Positions 36,885 through 45,448 are shown, counted from the first letter of the stretch. The stretch: DNA of 64,000 nucleotides from Borreliella bissettiae DN127 (GCF_000222305.1 NC_015921.1:744001-808000), one strand, 5' to 3'. A program made the numbers and translations. Notes: generated by a model not told the origin, from the letters alone.

Positions 36885-36914
36885 TTCAAACATCTCCTTA
36901 TGTTAATAATATTA

Positions 36915-36944
36915 AATATACGAAAAAATTGAGAGTTGAGTCAA
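36915..36944 (-). promoter_or_regulatory. groES: candidate groES promoter
   Basis: On the minus strand, TTGACT (36939-36944), 18 bp spacer, TATATT (36915-36920). Confidence 0.5.
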
Positions 36945-36959
36945 TATATTTATATGGTG

Positions 36960-36984
36960 CTTGAAAATTAATTTAATTTTCAAG
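36960..36984. repeat. perfect 12-bp-arm palindrome at ABC-F promoter
   Basis: CTTGAAAATTAA-T-TTAATTTTCAAG. Its left arm contains TTGAAA (36961-36966), which with GATAAT (36984-36989, 17 bp spacing) forms a good plus-strand promoter for the ABC-F gene. A second small inverted repeat (TTGATATT-AG-AATATCAA, 36991-37008) follows around the predicted start site. Confidence 0.7.
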
Positions 36985-37027
36985 ATAATTTTGATATTAG
37001 AATATCAATTTTAGGCAGGGTAATGGT

Positions 37028-38659
37028 TTGATAACTGTAAGTAATTTAGAAGTTGCATTTGGGGAGAGAGTTTTATTCAAAGATGTGAATATTAAATTTT
37101 CTTCTGGAAATTGTTATGGAATAATTGGTGCTAATGGGGCAGGAAAAAGCACCTTTTTAAAAGTGTTAGGGGGAACGATTGAAGCTAGTAAGGGTGAAAT
37201 ATCTATCCCTAAAAATCAAAGAGTAGCAGCTCTTGAACAAGATCAATTTGCCTATGATGCATATAAGGTTATCGATACTGTTATTATGGGGCACAAAAGA
37301 CTTTATTCTGTTCAAAAAGAAAAAGATGAAATTTACAATAAACTTGATTTTACTGATGAGGATGGGATTAGGGCCGGAGAGCTTGAAGGAGAATTTTCAG
37401 AGCTTGGAGGATACGAGGCCGAATCTGATGCAGCGGTTCTTCTTAAAGGGCTTGGAATAGATGAGGCAATTCATAATAATTTAATGAGTGATGTTGAAGG
37501 GGCTTTAAAAGTTAGAGTTCTTTTAGCTCAAGCACTTTTTGGCGATCCTGATATATTGCTTCTTGATGAGCCTACCAATAACCTTGATTTACAATCTGTT
37601 AAATGGCTAGAAGAGTTTTTAATTAATTTTGAAAATACGGTTATTGTTGTATCTCATGATAGACATTTTTTAAATCAAGTTTGTACTCATATTGTTGACA
37701 TTGATTATGGAAAGATTCAAGTATATCTTGGAAATTATGATTTTTGGTATGAAACAAGCCAGATTTTAAACAAGCAACTAAAAGATGCTAAAAAGCGATC
37801 TGAAGATAAAATTGCTGAACTTAAGACATTTATTCAAAGATTTTCTAGTAATGCATCTAAGTCTAGGCAAGCAACATCAAGGAAAAAGTTAATTGAAAAA
37901 ATAAGGGTTGAAGATTTAAAACCTTCTTCAAGGAAGTTCCCTTATGTTAATTTTAAAATCGAAAGAGAACTTGGCAAGAATGTTCTTACAATTAAAAATT
38001 TAATAAAAGAATTTGAAGGCAATTTAATTTTAAATAAATTTAGTATTATTATTGAACCTCAGCAAAAGATTGTGTTTTTGGGAAATCCCATGTTTGCAAC
38101 TTTTTTGTTTGATATTATTACAAATGAAGATAGAAATTATAAAGGTCATTATGAATGGGGATCTACTGTTAATTTTTCATATTTTAATAAAGATAATGGG
38201 AAATACTTTGATTTAGATTTAAATTTGGTTGATTGGTTGCGCCAGTATTCAAAAGAACAAGATGAAACTTATATTAGAGGATTTTTAGGTCGAATGCTTT
38301 TCAGTCAAGATGAGGCTTTAAAGAAGGTAAATGTTCTCTCAGGAGGAGAAAAAGTAAGATGCATGCTTGCTAAGGCTATGCTTAGTGGAGCTAATGTTTT
38401 AATACTGGACCAGCCCACAAATCACTTAGATCTTGAAGCAATTACATCTTTAAATGCTGGTCTTAAAGAGTTTAAAGGGGTTGTTCTTTTTACATCACAT
38501 GATCATCAATTTATAGATACTGTTGCTAATAGAATTATCGAGTTTACTCCAATCGGAATAATTGATCGATATATGACTTTTTCTGAGTATGTTGATGATG
38601 CTAAGATTAGAGATCTGAGAAACAATCTTTATGGTAATAATGCTGGCTTTAGGCTTTAG
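37028..38659 (+). CDS. ABC-F family ATPase with degenerate second ATP site
   Basis: 543-residue soluble protein with two fused ABC domains and no membrane segments, the ABC-F (EttA/YbiT/Uup) class acting on ribosomes. NBD1: Walker A GANGAGKST (34-42), Walker B LLLDEPTNNLD (~177-187), but its signature is SDVEGALKVR instead of LSGGQ. NBD2: Walker A is replaced by GNPMFATFL (~350, no Lys), signature LSGGEKVR is intact (~437), and Walker B reads LILDQPTNHLD (~457), so the catalytic Glu is Gln. One composite ATP site looks functional and the other dead. A basic linker (~245-305) corresponds to the tRNA-contacting motif. TTG start at 37028. Confidence 0.9.
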   Translation: MITVSNLEVAFGERVLFKDVNIKFSSGNCYGIIGANGAGKSTFLKVLGGTIEASKGEISIPKNQRVAALEQDQFAYDAYKVIDTVIMGHKRLYSVQKEKDEIYNKLDFTDEDGIRAGELEGEFSELGGYEAESDAAVLLKGLGIDEAIHNNLMSDVEGALKVRVLLAQALFGDPDILLLDEPTNNLDLQSVKWLEEFLINFENTVIVVSHDRHFLNQVCTHIVDIDYGKIQVYLGNYDFWYETSQILNKQLKDAKKRSEDKIAELKTFIQRFSSNASKSRQATSRKKLIEKIRVEDLKPSSRKFPYVNFKIERELGKNVLTIKNLIKEFEGNLILNKFSIIIEPQQKIVFLGNPMFATFLFDIITNEDRNYKGHYEWGSTVNFSYFNKDNGKYFDLDLNLVDWLRQYSKEQDETYIRGFLGRMLFSQDEALKKVNVLSGGEKVRCMLAKAMLSGANVLILDQPTNHLDLEAITSLNAGLKEFKGVVLFTSHDHQFIDTVANRIIEFTPIGIIDRYMTFSEYVDDAKIRDLRNNLYGNNAGFRL

Positions 38660-38694
38660 TAACAGGTTTTTAGAAGCTCAAAAGGTTTTTTATT

Positions 38695-40395
38695 TTGAGA
38701 GGTCTACTTTTCATATTTGTGTTTTCAGCTTCTTTTTCAAGGCTATATCCTGGCATTAATTTATATTTTCAAAAAGCATTAACTGGTAAAGTTGCAGGCA
38801 ATCCAATTATTGATGAAAAACGTGATACTATTACGGTTTTAACAAAAGATAGATGGCTAACTACTTATACAATGTCACTTGAGAAAAAATATTCTTATAG
38901 ACTAAATAGAATGCCATATTCTTTTCTTTTGAAAGATTTTGATAATGGGTATTATGTTATTACAGTTAGAAATGAAGTCCAAAAGATTAGAAGAGGAAAG
39001 CTTGTTTGGAAGCACAAGCTTGATTTTTCACCTTTGATCTCTCCTGCTATAGGAAATGATAGCATTTTAGTTCCCCTTGTTAATGAAAAGGTTGTTTCTA
39101 TTGATTTAAATAGTGGGAAAAAAATGTTTGAGGTTGACATAGGCGGCAGGCCTGCTACTTCTCCTGTAGTTTTTGATAATGGAGATTTTTGTATTGCAAG
39201 TGAAAATGATGAAATATTTTTGTTTGATTCTTTGGGCAATAAGAAATGGTTTTCCAGGCTGGTTGCTTTCCCTTTTTTGTTAATTATAAATACAAAAAAA
39301 GAGATAGTTGTTGGGCATAAGTCGGGCCATATTGTTGCTTATGGGAGAGATTTTGGGGAAATTGTTGACTCTATTAAGTTAGACTTTCCTATTAATTTTT
39401 TGTTTGAAAAGTTTAATGGTGAATATGTTGCAATTTCAAGTGTTGGGATGTTTTTTGATTTGAATAGAAACTTCAAGCTTAAAAACAAAAAAAAAATGAA
39501 ATTTGAGATTGAGAAAGCTGTTCTTTATAATAATAGAAATCTTTTAATTTCAACAAAATCAAATGGAATTTTGTCTTTTGAAGAAGATTTTAATATATCT
39601 TTTTCAGATGCTAAACTTAAGGGCTTGTCAGGGCTTAGTGCTAATTCAGGTATTATTGTCTTAGGGGGAGGTGATTGGGTTCTTAGTACTTATTATTACG
39701 AATACGAGAAAGAGCTTGATGTTAGTGTTTGGAACCATTTTGAAGGTAATAAATATAATCAAGGCAGAATAGATTTAAAAGAAAAACGTTTTGTAGATTA
39801 TGATAAAAATTATTTACTTCTTGAGGAGATCCTTAATTCCAATTATAGTGATGTTGCTTATAATAAATTTTTAGAGATTTTGGATTTTCTTGCAGCTAAA
39901 CATGGAAATTTTCCCCCAAAATATTTAAATTTATATGAAAAAGCTTTTAATGTGTGGCTTTTGTCAGAAAAGAAGTTTGATAGAATTGCTTCAAGAGGCA
40001 AACTTTATAGATATTTTGTATATGTTAATGATGAGGCTTCAATTAAGAGTTTTATTAATTTGGCAATGAGAGAGAGAGATATTAATAATATAATTACCAT
40101 AGTACAAACTATTACTAAATTTGAAAGTTATTATGGGCAAGACTGTATTATATACAATTACATCCAAAATATAGTGTTAAATTATCAAGGCAATTTAGAA
40201 ATAGCTTATTCTGTGATTTTAAATTTGAGAAATATAATTTTAAATTCAACAGCCGAACTTCTTAGCCTTTGTAAGCATAAGTATATAAAGCTATTAATGT
40301 TTATGAAGCGTCAAAATTTTTCTGAAAATATTAACAAGTACATTAATGAAATTATTTCAAGCATTCAAGATATTTCAAGCACGCCGCAAGATTGA
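38695..40395 (+). CDS. secreted PQQ/WD-like beta-propeller protein, unknown function
   Basis: 566 residues starting at TTG 38695, with a short export signal (LLFIFVFSASFSRLYPG). Residues ~25-320 consist of beta-rich repeats typical of PQQ-type propellers (e.g. GRPATSPVVFDNGDFCIASENDEIFLFDSLGNKKW followed by VVGHKSGHIVAYGRDFGEIV). The C-terminal ~200 residues are helical. The fold resembles the scaffold class that includes BamB, but I cannot claim that function. It is 35 nt after the ABC-F gene and ~100 bp before p83/100. No specific family recognised. Confidence 0.72.
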   Translation: MRGLLFIFVFSASFSRLYPGINLYFQKALTGKVAGNPIIDEKRDTITVLTKDRWLTTYTMSLEKKYSYRLNRMPYSFLLKDFDNGYYVITVRNEVQKIRRGKLVWKHKLDFSPLISPAIGNDSILVPLVNEKVVSIDLNSGKKMFEVDIGGRPATSPVVFDNGDFCIASENDEIFLFDSLGNKKWFSRLVAFPFLLIINTKKEIVVGHKSGHIVAYGRDFGEIVDSIKLDFPINFLFEKFNGEYVAISSVGMFFDLNRNFKLKNKKKMKFEIEKAVLYNNRNLLISTKSNGILSFEEDFNISFSDAKLKGLSGLSANSGIIVLGGGDWVLSTYYYEYEKELDVSVWNHFEGNKYNQGRIDLKEKRFVDYDKNYLLLEEILNSNYSDVAYNKFLEILDFLAAKHGNFPPKYLNLYEKAFNVWLLSEKKFDRIASRGKLYRYFVYVNDEASIKSFINLAMRERDINNIITIVQTITKFESYYGQDCIIYNYIQNIVLNYQGNLEIAYSVILNLRNIILNSTAELLSLCKHKYIKLLMFMKRQNFSENINKYINEIISSIQDISSTPQD

Positions 40396-40470
40396 ATTAG
40401 CTGTTTTGCATATAAATCTGATTGTGTTAAAATTAGGTTTAAATTGGTGAATTTAGTTGGTAAGGTAGAT

Positions 40471-40476
40471 TATAAT
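40471..40476 (+). promoter_or_regulatory. candidate -10 element for p83/100
   Basis: TATAAT at 40471-40476; GTGAAT at 40448-40453 is a weak -35 at 17 bp. AGGAG follows at 40484-40488, ~10 nt before the ATG. Confidence 0.35.
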
Positions 40477-40498
40477 TAAATATAGGAGAATTTCTTTT

Positions 40499-42619
40499 AT
40501 GAAAAAAATGTTACTAATCTTTAGTTTTTTTCTTATTTTTTTGAATGGATTTCCTCTTAATGCAAGGAAAGTTGATAAGGAAAAATTAAAGGATTTTGTT
40601 AATATGGATCTTGAGTTTGTAAATTATAAAGGTCCTTATGATTCTACAAATACGTATGAACAAATAGTTGGTATTGGAGAGTTTTTAGCAAGACCGCTAA
40701 CCAATTCCAATAGCAACTCAAGTTATTATGGTAAATATTTTATTAATAGATTTATTGATGATCAAGATAAAAAAGCAAGTGTTGATGTTTTTTCTATAAG
40801 CAGCAAATCAGAGCTTGACAGTATATTGAATTTAAGAAGAATTCTTACAGGGTATATAATAAAGTCTTTCGATTATGACAGGTCTAGTGCAGAATTAATT
40901 GCTAAGGTTATTACAATATATAATGCTGTTTATAGGGGAGATTTGGATTATTATAAAGGGTTTTATATTGAGCCTGCTTTGAAGTCTTTAACTAAAGAAA
41001 ACGCAGGTCTTTCTAGAGTTTACAGTCAGTGGGCTGGAAAGACACAAATATTTATTCCTCTTAAAAAGGATATTTTGTCTGGAAATATTGAATCTGACAT
41101 TGATATTGACAGTTTGGTTACAGATAAGGTGATAGCAGCTCTTTTAAGTGAAAATGAAGCAGGTGTTAACTTTGCAAGAGATATTACAGATATTCAAGGT
41201 GAAACTCATAAGGTAGATCAAGATAAGATTGATACTGAATTAGACAATATCCATGAAAGCGATTCCAATATAACAGAAACTATTGAAAATTTAAGGGATC
41301 AGCTTGAAAAAGCTACAGATGAAGAGCATAAAAAAGAGATTGAAAGTCAGGTGGATGCTAAAAAGAAAGAAAAGGAAGAGCTAGATAAAAAGGCAATTAA
41401 TCTTGATAAAGCTCAGCAAAAATTAGATTCTGCTGAAGATAATTTAGATGTTCAAAGAGATACTGTTAGAGAGAAAATTCAAGAGGATATTAACGAGATT
41501 AATAAAGAAAAGAATTTACCAAAACCTGGTGATGTGAGTTCTCCTAAAGTTGATAAGCAATTGCAAATAAAAGAGAGTCTAGAAGATTTGCAGGAGCAGC
41601 TTAAAGAAGCTGGTGATGAAAATCAAAAAAAAGAAATTGAAAAGCAAATTGAAATCAAAAAAAGGGACAAAGAACTTTTAAAAAGTAAAGATGGCAAAGT
41701 AAGTAAAGATTATGAAGCATTAGATCTTGATCGAGAATTATCCAAAGCTTCTAGTAAAGAAAAAAGTAAGGTCAAGGAAGAAGAAATAACCAAAGGTAAA
41801 TCACGGGCAAGATTAGGCGATTTGAATAATGATAAAAACCTTATGTTGCCAGAAGATCAAAAATTACCTGAAGATAAAAAATTGGATAGCAAATTAGATA
41901 GTAAAAAAGAATTTAAACCTGTTTCTGAGGTTAAAAAATTAGATAAGATTTCCAAGTCTAATAACAATGAGGTTGACAAATTATCACCGTTAGATAAGCC
42001 TTCTTATGATGACATTGATTCAAAAGAGGGGGTAGATAATAAAGATGTTGATTTGCAAAAGACTGAGCTCCAAGTTAAAGATCAAACCGCTTTTACTTCT
42101 TTGAATGAAGATTTGTCTACTACGTCTATAGATTCCAGCAGACCTGTATTTCTAGAGGTTATTGATCCTATTACAAATTTAGGAACCTTGCAGCTTATTG
42201 ATTTAAATACCGGTATTAGGCTTAAAGAAAGCACTCAGCAAGGCATTCAGCGGTATGGAATTTATGAACGTGAAAAAGATTTGGTCGTTATTAAAATGGA
42301 TTCAGGAAAAGCCAAGCTTCAGATACTTAATAAGCTTGAAAATTTGAAAGTGGTATCAGAGTCTAATTTTGAGATAAATAAAAATTCATCTCTTTATGTT
42401 GACTCTAAAATGATTTTAGTAGCTGTTAAGGATAAGGATGATAGCAATGCTTGGAGATTGGCTAAATTTTCTCCTAAAAATTTAGATGAGTTTATTCTTT
42501 CAGAGAATAAAATTTTGCCTTTTACTAGCTTTTCTGTGAGAAAAAATTTTATTTATTTGCAAGATGAGCTTAAAAATTTAGTTATTTTAGATTTAAATAC
42601 TTTAAAGAAAGTTAAATAA
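40499..42619 (+). CDS. p83/100 antigen
   Basis: 706-residue exported protein, the high-molecular-mass immunodominant antigen used in Lyme serology. Signal peptide at 1-22 (KKMLLIFSFFLIFLNGFPLNA). An N-terminal globular part (~25-240) precedes a long Lys/Glu/Asp-rich coiled-coil centre (~245-540) with two related heptad blocks near 260-295 and 358-395, and a compact beta-rich C-terminal domain (~555-706; PVFLEVIDPITNLGTLQLIDLNTG). The central part is the segment used to tell Lyme species apart. Cell function is not established. Followed by a strong terminator hairpin. Confidence 0.93.
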   Translation: MKKMLLIFSFFLIFLNGFPLNARKVDKEKLKDFVNMDLEFVNYKGPYDSTNTYEQIVGIGEFLARPLTNSNSNSSYYGKYFINRFIDDQDKKASVDVFSISSKSELDSILNLRRILTGYIIKSFDYDRSSAELIAKVITIYNAVYRGDLDYYKGFYIEPALKSLTKENAGLSRVYSQWAGKTQIFIPLKKDILSGNIESDIDIDSLVTDKVIAALLSENEAGVNFARDITDIQGETHKVDQDKIDTELDNIHESDSNITETIENLRDQLEKATDEEHKKEIESQVDAKKKEKEELDKKAINLDKAQQKLDSAEDNLDVQRDTVREKIQEDINEINKEKNLPKPGDVSSPKVDKQLQIKESLEDLQEQLKEAGDENQKKEIEKQIEIKKRDKELLKSKDGKVSKDYEALDLDRELSKASSKEKSKVKEEEITKGKSRARLGDLNNDKNLMLPEDQKLPEDKKLDSKLDSKKEFKPVSEVKKLDKISKSNNNEVDKLSPLDKPSYDDIDSKEGVDNKDVDLQKTELQVKDQTAFTSLNEDLSTTSIDSSRPVFLEVIDPITNLGTLQLIDLNTGIRLKESTQQGIQRYGIYEREKDLVVIKMDSGKAKLQILNKLENLKVVSESNFEINKNSSLYVDSKMILVAVKDKDDSNAWRLAKFSPKNLDEFILSENKILPFTSFSVRKNFIYLQDELKNLVILDLNTLKKVK

Positions 42620-42660
42620 TTTTACAGGTTGATTTAATTTTTGTAAATTGTTAAAAAACT

Positions 42661-42694
42661 AAAGAAGCTAAAAACTTTTGTTTTTAGCTTCTTT
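42661..42694. terminator. bidirectional terminator, 15-bp perfect stem
   Basis: AAAGAAGCTAAAAAC-TTTT-GTTTTTAGCTTCTTT, between p83/100 (+) and the tRNA pair (-). A-rich upstream and T-rich downstream flanks suit termination in both directions. Confidence 0.8.
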
Positions 42695-42703
42695 AACATT
42701 TTT

Positions 42704-42776
42704 TCGGGATGGTGGGATTCGAACTCACGATCCCCTGCTCCCAAAGCAGGTGCCTTAGCCACTAGGCCACATCCCG
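42704..42776 (-). tRNA. tRNA-Pro (UGG)
   Basis: Minus-strand cloverleaf with acceptor CGGGATG/CATCCCG, anticodon stem CCTGC/GCAGG and loop TTTGGGA giving anticodon UGG; T-loop GTTCGAATC. CCA is not encoded. It lies 7 nt downstream of tRNA-Arg on the same strand, so both are likely one transcript. Confidence 0.95.
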
Positions 42777-42783
42777 AATAAAG

Positions 42784-42857
42784 CGCACCAATTAGGACTC
42801 GAACCTAAAACCTACAGATTAGAAGTCTGTTGCTCTATCCAATTGAGCTATTGGTGC
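42784..42857 (-). tRNA. tRNA-Arg (UCU)
   Basis: Minus-strand cloverleaf with acceptor GCACCAA/TTGGTGC, anticodon stem ACAGA/TCTGT, loop CTTCTAA giving anticodon UCU, and T-loop GTTCGAGTC; discriminator G. CCA is not encoded. First gene of the two-tRNA unit. Confidence 0.95.
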
Positions 42858-42876
42858 ATTTTAAAATCTAATGATG

Positions 42877-42905
42877 AGTATATCATTTTGAAAAATCCTT
42901 GTCAA
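42877..42905 (-). promoter_or_regulatory. consensus promoter for tRNA-Arg/tRNA-Pro
   Basis: On the minus strand, perfect TTGACA (42900-42905), 17 bp, TATACT (42877-42882), about 20 nt before the mature tRNA-Arg 5' end. One of the best sigma-70 matches in the window. Confidence 0.75.
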
Positions 42906-42975
42906 TAAAGTCTAGATACCTTTACTTTGTATATTTTTTATTTTTGTTTTGGTTATAATGTTTTATAATTTTTTT

Positions 42976-43593
42976 ATGATTAATCTTGATTTGATTGTTG
43001 ATGAAGCTTTGCTTAGATATCCTGATGTTAAACCTTTTTTAAATTATAAAAACAATTATGAACTTTTAATAATGGTTATTTTAAGTGCAAGAACAACAGA
43101 TAATTTGGTGAATAAAATTTCTCCACACCTTTTTGAAAGGTATGAGAATTTTGAAAGTTTATCAAGAGCAAATGTGAGAGATGTTGAAAAATTAATTTAT
43201 AAGACTGGTTTTTATTCAAGGAAAGCTAAAAATATTATAAATTGCTCTATTGATATTTTAGAAAAATTTAATGGTGTTATTCCAAATAATATTTTTGATC
43301 TTGTTAAGCTGCCTGGAGTAGGTCGAAAAACAGCAAATGTTATTCTTGGATCTGTTTACAATAAACCTGCAATTATTGTAGATACTCATTTTAGTAGAGT
43401 TGTTACAAGACATGCTCTTTCTTTGGAAAATTCTCCTATTAAGATTGAGTTGGATCTAAAGAGAAGAATAAATCCTTGTAAGCAGTATAGATTTTCTATG
43501 GCTATTAATAAGCATGCAAGAGAAATTTGTACTTCTAGGAGTGTAAGTTGTAATAATTGTTTTTTAGAAAAATTTGCCCCAAGAGTTTGTTAA
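42976..43593 (+). CDS. nth: endonuclease III
   Basis: 205-residue base-excision repair glycosylase/AP lyase for oxidised pyrimidines. Helix-hairpin-helix LPGVGRKTANVILG contains the catalytic Lys; the catalytic Asp is in IIVDTHFSRVVTR. Four C-terminal cysteines are present, but the spacing is C-x6-C-x2-C-x9-C, with the last Cys as the terminal residue, instead of the usual C-x6-C-x2-C-x5-C for the 4Fe-4S cluster. ATG at 42976 chosen by homology and because TATAAT (42964-42969) sits 6 nt upstream; ATG at 42958 (211 aa) is possible. No Shine-Dalgarno for either. Confidence 0.9.
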   Translation: MINLDLIVDEALLRYPDVKPFLNYKNNYELLIMVILSARTTDNLVNKISPHLFERYENFESLSRANVRDVEKLIYKTGFYSRKAKNIINCSIDILEKFNGVIPNNIFDLVKLPGVGRKTANVILGSVYNKPAIIVDTHFSRVVTRHALSLENSPIKIELDLKRRINPCKQYRFSMAINKHAREICTSRSVSCNNCFLEKFAPRVC

Positions 43594-43601
43594 TTTTTTA
43601 T

Positions 43602-44462
43602 TTAAGATGATATTAAATGTTTCATTTTTTTTCTCAGCTGAAAATTTATCATTGCTAGTATTATGTTAATGCCTATTAATATGAGTAGGGGATTGATCCA
43701 TATCCATAGATATTCATTGCCCATTTGCATATAGTTTAGTAGTTCTCCAAGACTCGGATATAGATTTTTGTCTTGTTTTTGCAGAAAGCTTACTACTTCA
43801 AAAGTAGTAAGACTTCTGCCCATTTGCAGTGGGATTATAGATGATATTGATGAGAATACTTCTGGAAAAATATGATGCAATATTATTCGAATTTTGCTTG
43901 CTCCCATAGCTTCACTGGCTTTGACATAATCCAAATTTTTTATTATTAATGTATTGTTTCTTGCAATGAAAGCAAATCTAATCCATCCATGAATCAAGGC
44001 CAATAGTGTTGCTGTTTGAAGCATATTGTAAGTTTTTTGTTTTAAAAAGTAATAAAAAACCAGAGACACAATGTAAAAAAAAGGTAATGTTTGCAATGTT
44101 TCGATTGGTTTTGAAATTAGCATGCAAATTTCAAAACTAAACATGCCAATTATTGTCCCAATAAAGATTCCAATTATTGCAGAAATTGTTGCGTAGCTTA
44201 GTGAAAGTAAAATAGAATTTCTGGTTGCAAGTATTAGTCTTGCCATAATATCTCTTCCCATTTTGTCGATTCCCAGTGGGTTGTCTTTTGTGGGTGTCAT
44301 AGGCATGTTTTTAATGGGTTTTAAATAAACTTTATTTGGATCTTTTTTATAGATTGCAATTTTTGAATTTTCATTAACCAGTGATGGAGTAATAATTAGC
44401 AATACAATAAATATTGTAAAGAGTGCGATATAAATTTTTTTTATTATTGTATCTGGTTTCAT
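43602..44462 (-). CDS. oppC: peptide ABC transporter permease, OppC/DppC type
   Basis: 286-residue membrane permease. N-terminal transmembrane segment (~10-30) then a periplasmic segment with NPLGIDKMGRDIMARLI typical of DppC/OppC, five further transmembrane helices, and the EAA loop EAMGASKIRIILHHIFPEV that contacts the ATPase. It overlaps oppB by 1 nt. No ATPase or binding protein is encoded nearby, so it must use subunits encoded elsewhere, perhaps those of the main opp operon. Its 3' end nearly abuts the convergent nth (8 nt). Confidence 0.88.
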   Translation of the reverse strand: MKPDTIIKKIYIALFTIFIVLLIITPSLVNENSKIAIYKKDPNKVYLKPIKNMPMTPTKDNPLGIDKMGRDIMARLILATRNSILLSLSYATISAIIGIFIGTIIGMFSFEICMLISKPIETLQTLPFFYIVSLVFYYFLKQKTYNMLQTATLLALIHGWIRFAFIARNNTLIIKNLDYVKASEAMGASKIRIILHHIFPEVFSSISSIIPLQMGRSLTTFEVVSFLQKQDKNLYPSLGELLNYMQMGNEYLWIWINPLLILIGINIILAMINFQLRKKMKHLISS

Positions 44463-45442
44463 TAGCTTAGAGTGTCCTTATATGGGTTGATTTTGTAAAT
44501 TAGAATATCTGTTATTATATTTGGAATGAGCATAATGAAAACGCCAATAAAAATCAAATCTTTAGAAATAGCGTAATCATTGAATTTCAAAGCATTTAAA
44601 TATAAGGCTCCAACTCCATCAATTTCAAACATTGATTCAATCATTGAGGCCCCAAAAAAAGCGGTTGTAAGAATAGGTCTCATGTTAGTGAGCAGTGGCG
44701 TTATTGATGGAATTAACGCATGTTTTAAGATTATTTGAAGTTTATTTATTCCCCTTGATTTTGCGGCTTTTATGTAAAATTCTGATAAAGTTTTGTCAAG
44801 AGATTGTTTAAAGATTACAGAATTAAATATAAAGAATGAAAAAAACCATGCAAATCCACCTATTATTAAATTTTTTGGATTTAAATTAAGGTAATATATT
44901 AAAGACAATATTAAAAATACTGTTAAGTTTCTTGGCATGGAGTGGAGTAATAACATTAAATATTCTAGAATATTATTTATTAGGGTGTTTTTTATGTAAA
45001 TTTTCCAAATTATAATAAGGACTATTGCTGCAATATAAGAGAGCAGGGCGCCCGGAATTGAAACTTTTAAAGTATTGAATATTTTTTGAAAAATTATTTT
45101 AGTAGTTGGCTTTCCTTTGCTCAGCAAAGAGTATCGATGATCACCCCATAGTATTCCTTGATTTTTTGTTTTGTATATTATATATGAATTGCCGGCTATA
45201 TGCCTTAAAAAGCAATCTTTTGCTAATTTTGATTTAGGATTAAGGTTATGTATCAGGTAGTATCTTTCTATGCTTTTATATATTCCAATATATTGTAAGT
45301 AATTTTTTAGGATATTTGTTTTAACAAAAGGATTATACTGATGTTCATTTGAAAAAAAATTTACTAAGGATACGCAAAAAAATGATGCAAAAATTAAATT
45401 AATTAATAAATATATTGTATTATTTAAAATAAATATTTTCAA
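44462..45442 (-). CDS. oppB: peptide ABC transporter permease, OppB/DppB type
   Basis: 326-residue membrane permease. N-terminal transmembrane helix, a large external segment (~35-115), about five more helices, and the EAA loop AAKSRGINKLQIILKHALIPSI. The region IESMFEIDGVGALYLNALKFNDY matches the DppB/OppB C-terminal signature. TTG start at 45442, with AAGGAT about 9 nt upstream. It forms the heterodimeric channel with the next gene. The external loop lacks the usual DppB GDLG-type motif I would expect, so it may be a divergent copy. Confidence 0.85.
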   Translation of the reverse strand: MKIFILNNTIYLLINLIFASFFCVSLVNFFSNEHQYNPFVKTNILKNYLQYIGIYKSIERYYLIHNLNPKSKLAKDCFLRHIAGNSYIIYKTKNQGILWGDHRYSLLSKGKPTTKIIFQKIFNTLKVSIPGALLSYIAAIVLIIIWKIYIKNTLINNILEYLMLLLHSMPRNLTVFLILSLIYYLNLNPKNLIIGGFAWFFSFFIFNSVIFKQSLDKTLSEFYIKAAKSRGINKLQIILKHALIPSITPLLTNMRPILTTAFFGASMIESMFEIDGVGALYLNALKFNDYAISKDLIFIGVFIMLIPNIITDILIYKINPYKDTLS

Positions 45443-45448
45443 TAAAGA

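Noticed and set aside
36900..37000. CIRCE/HrcA operator at groES
   Set aside because: No match to the TTAGCACTC-N9-GAGTGCTAA element; the palindrome present has a different sequence.
40700..42100. CRISPR-like or tandem DNA repeats in the p83/100 centre
   Set aside because: The similarity is at protein heptad level with diverged DNA; there are no regular direct repeats with spacers anywhere in the window.
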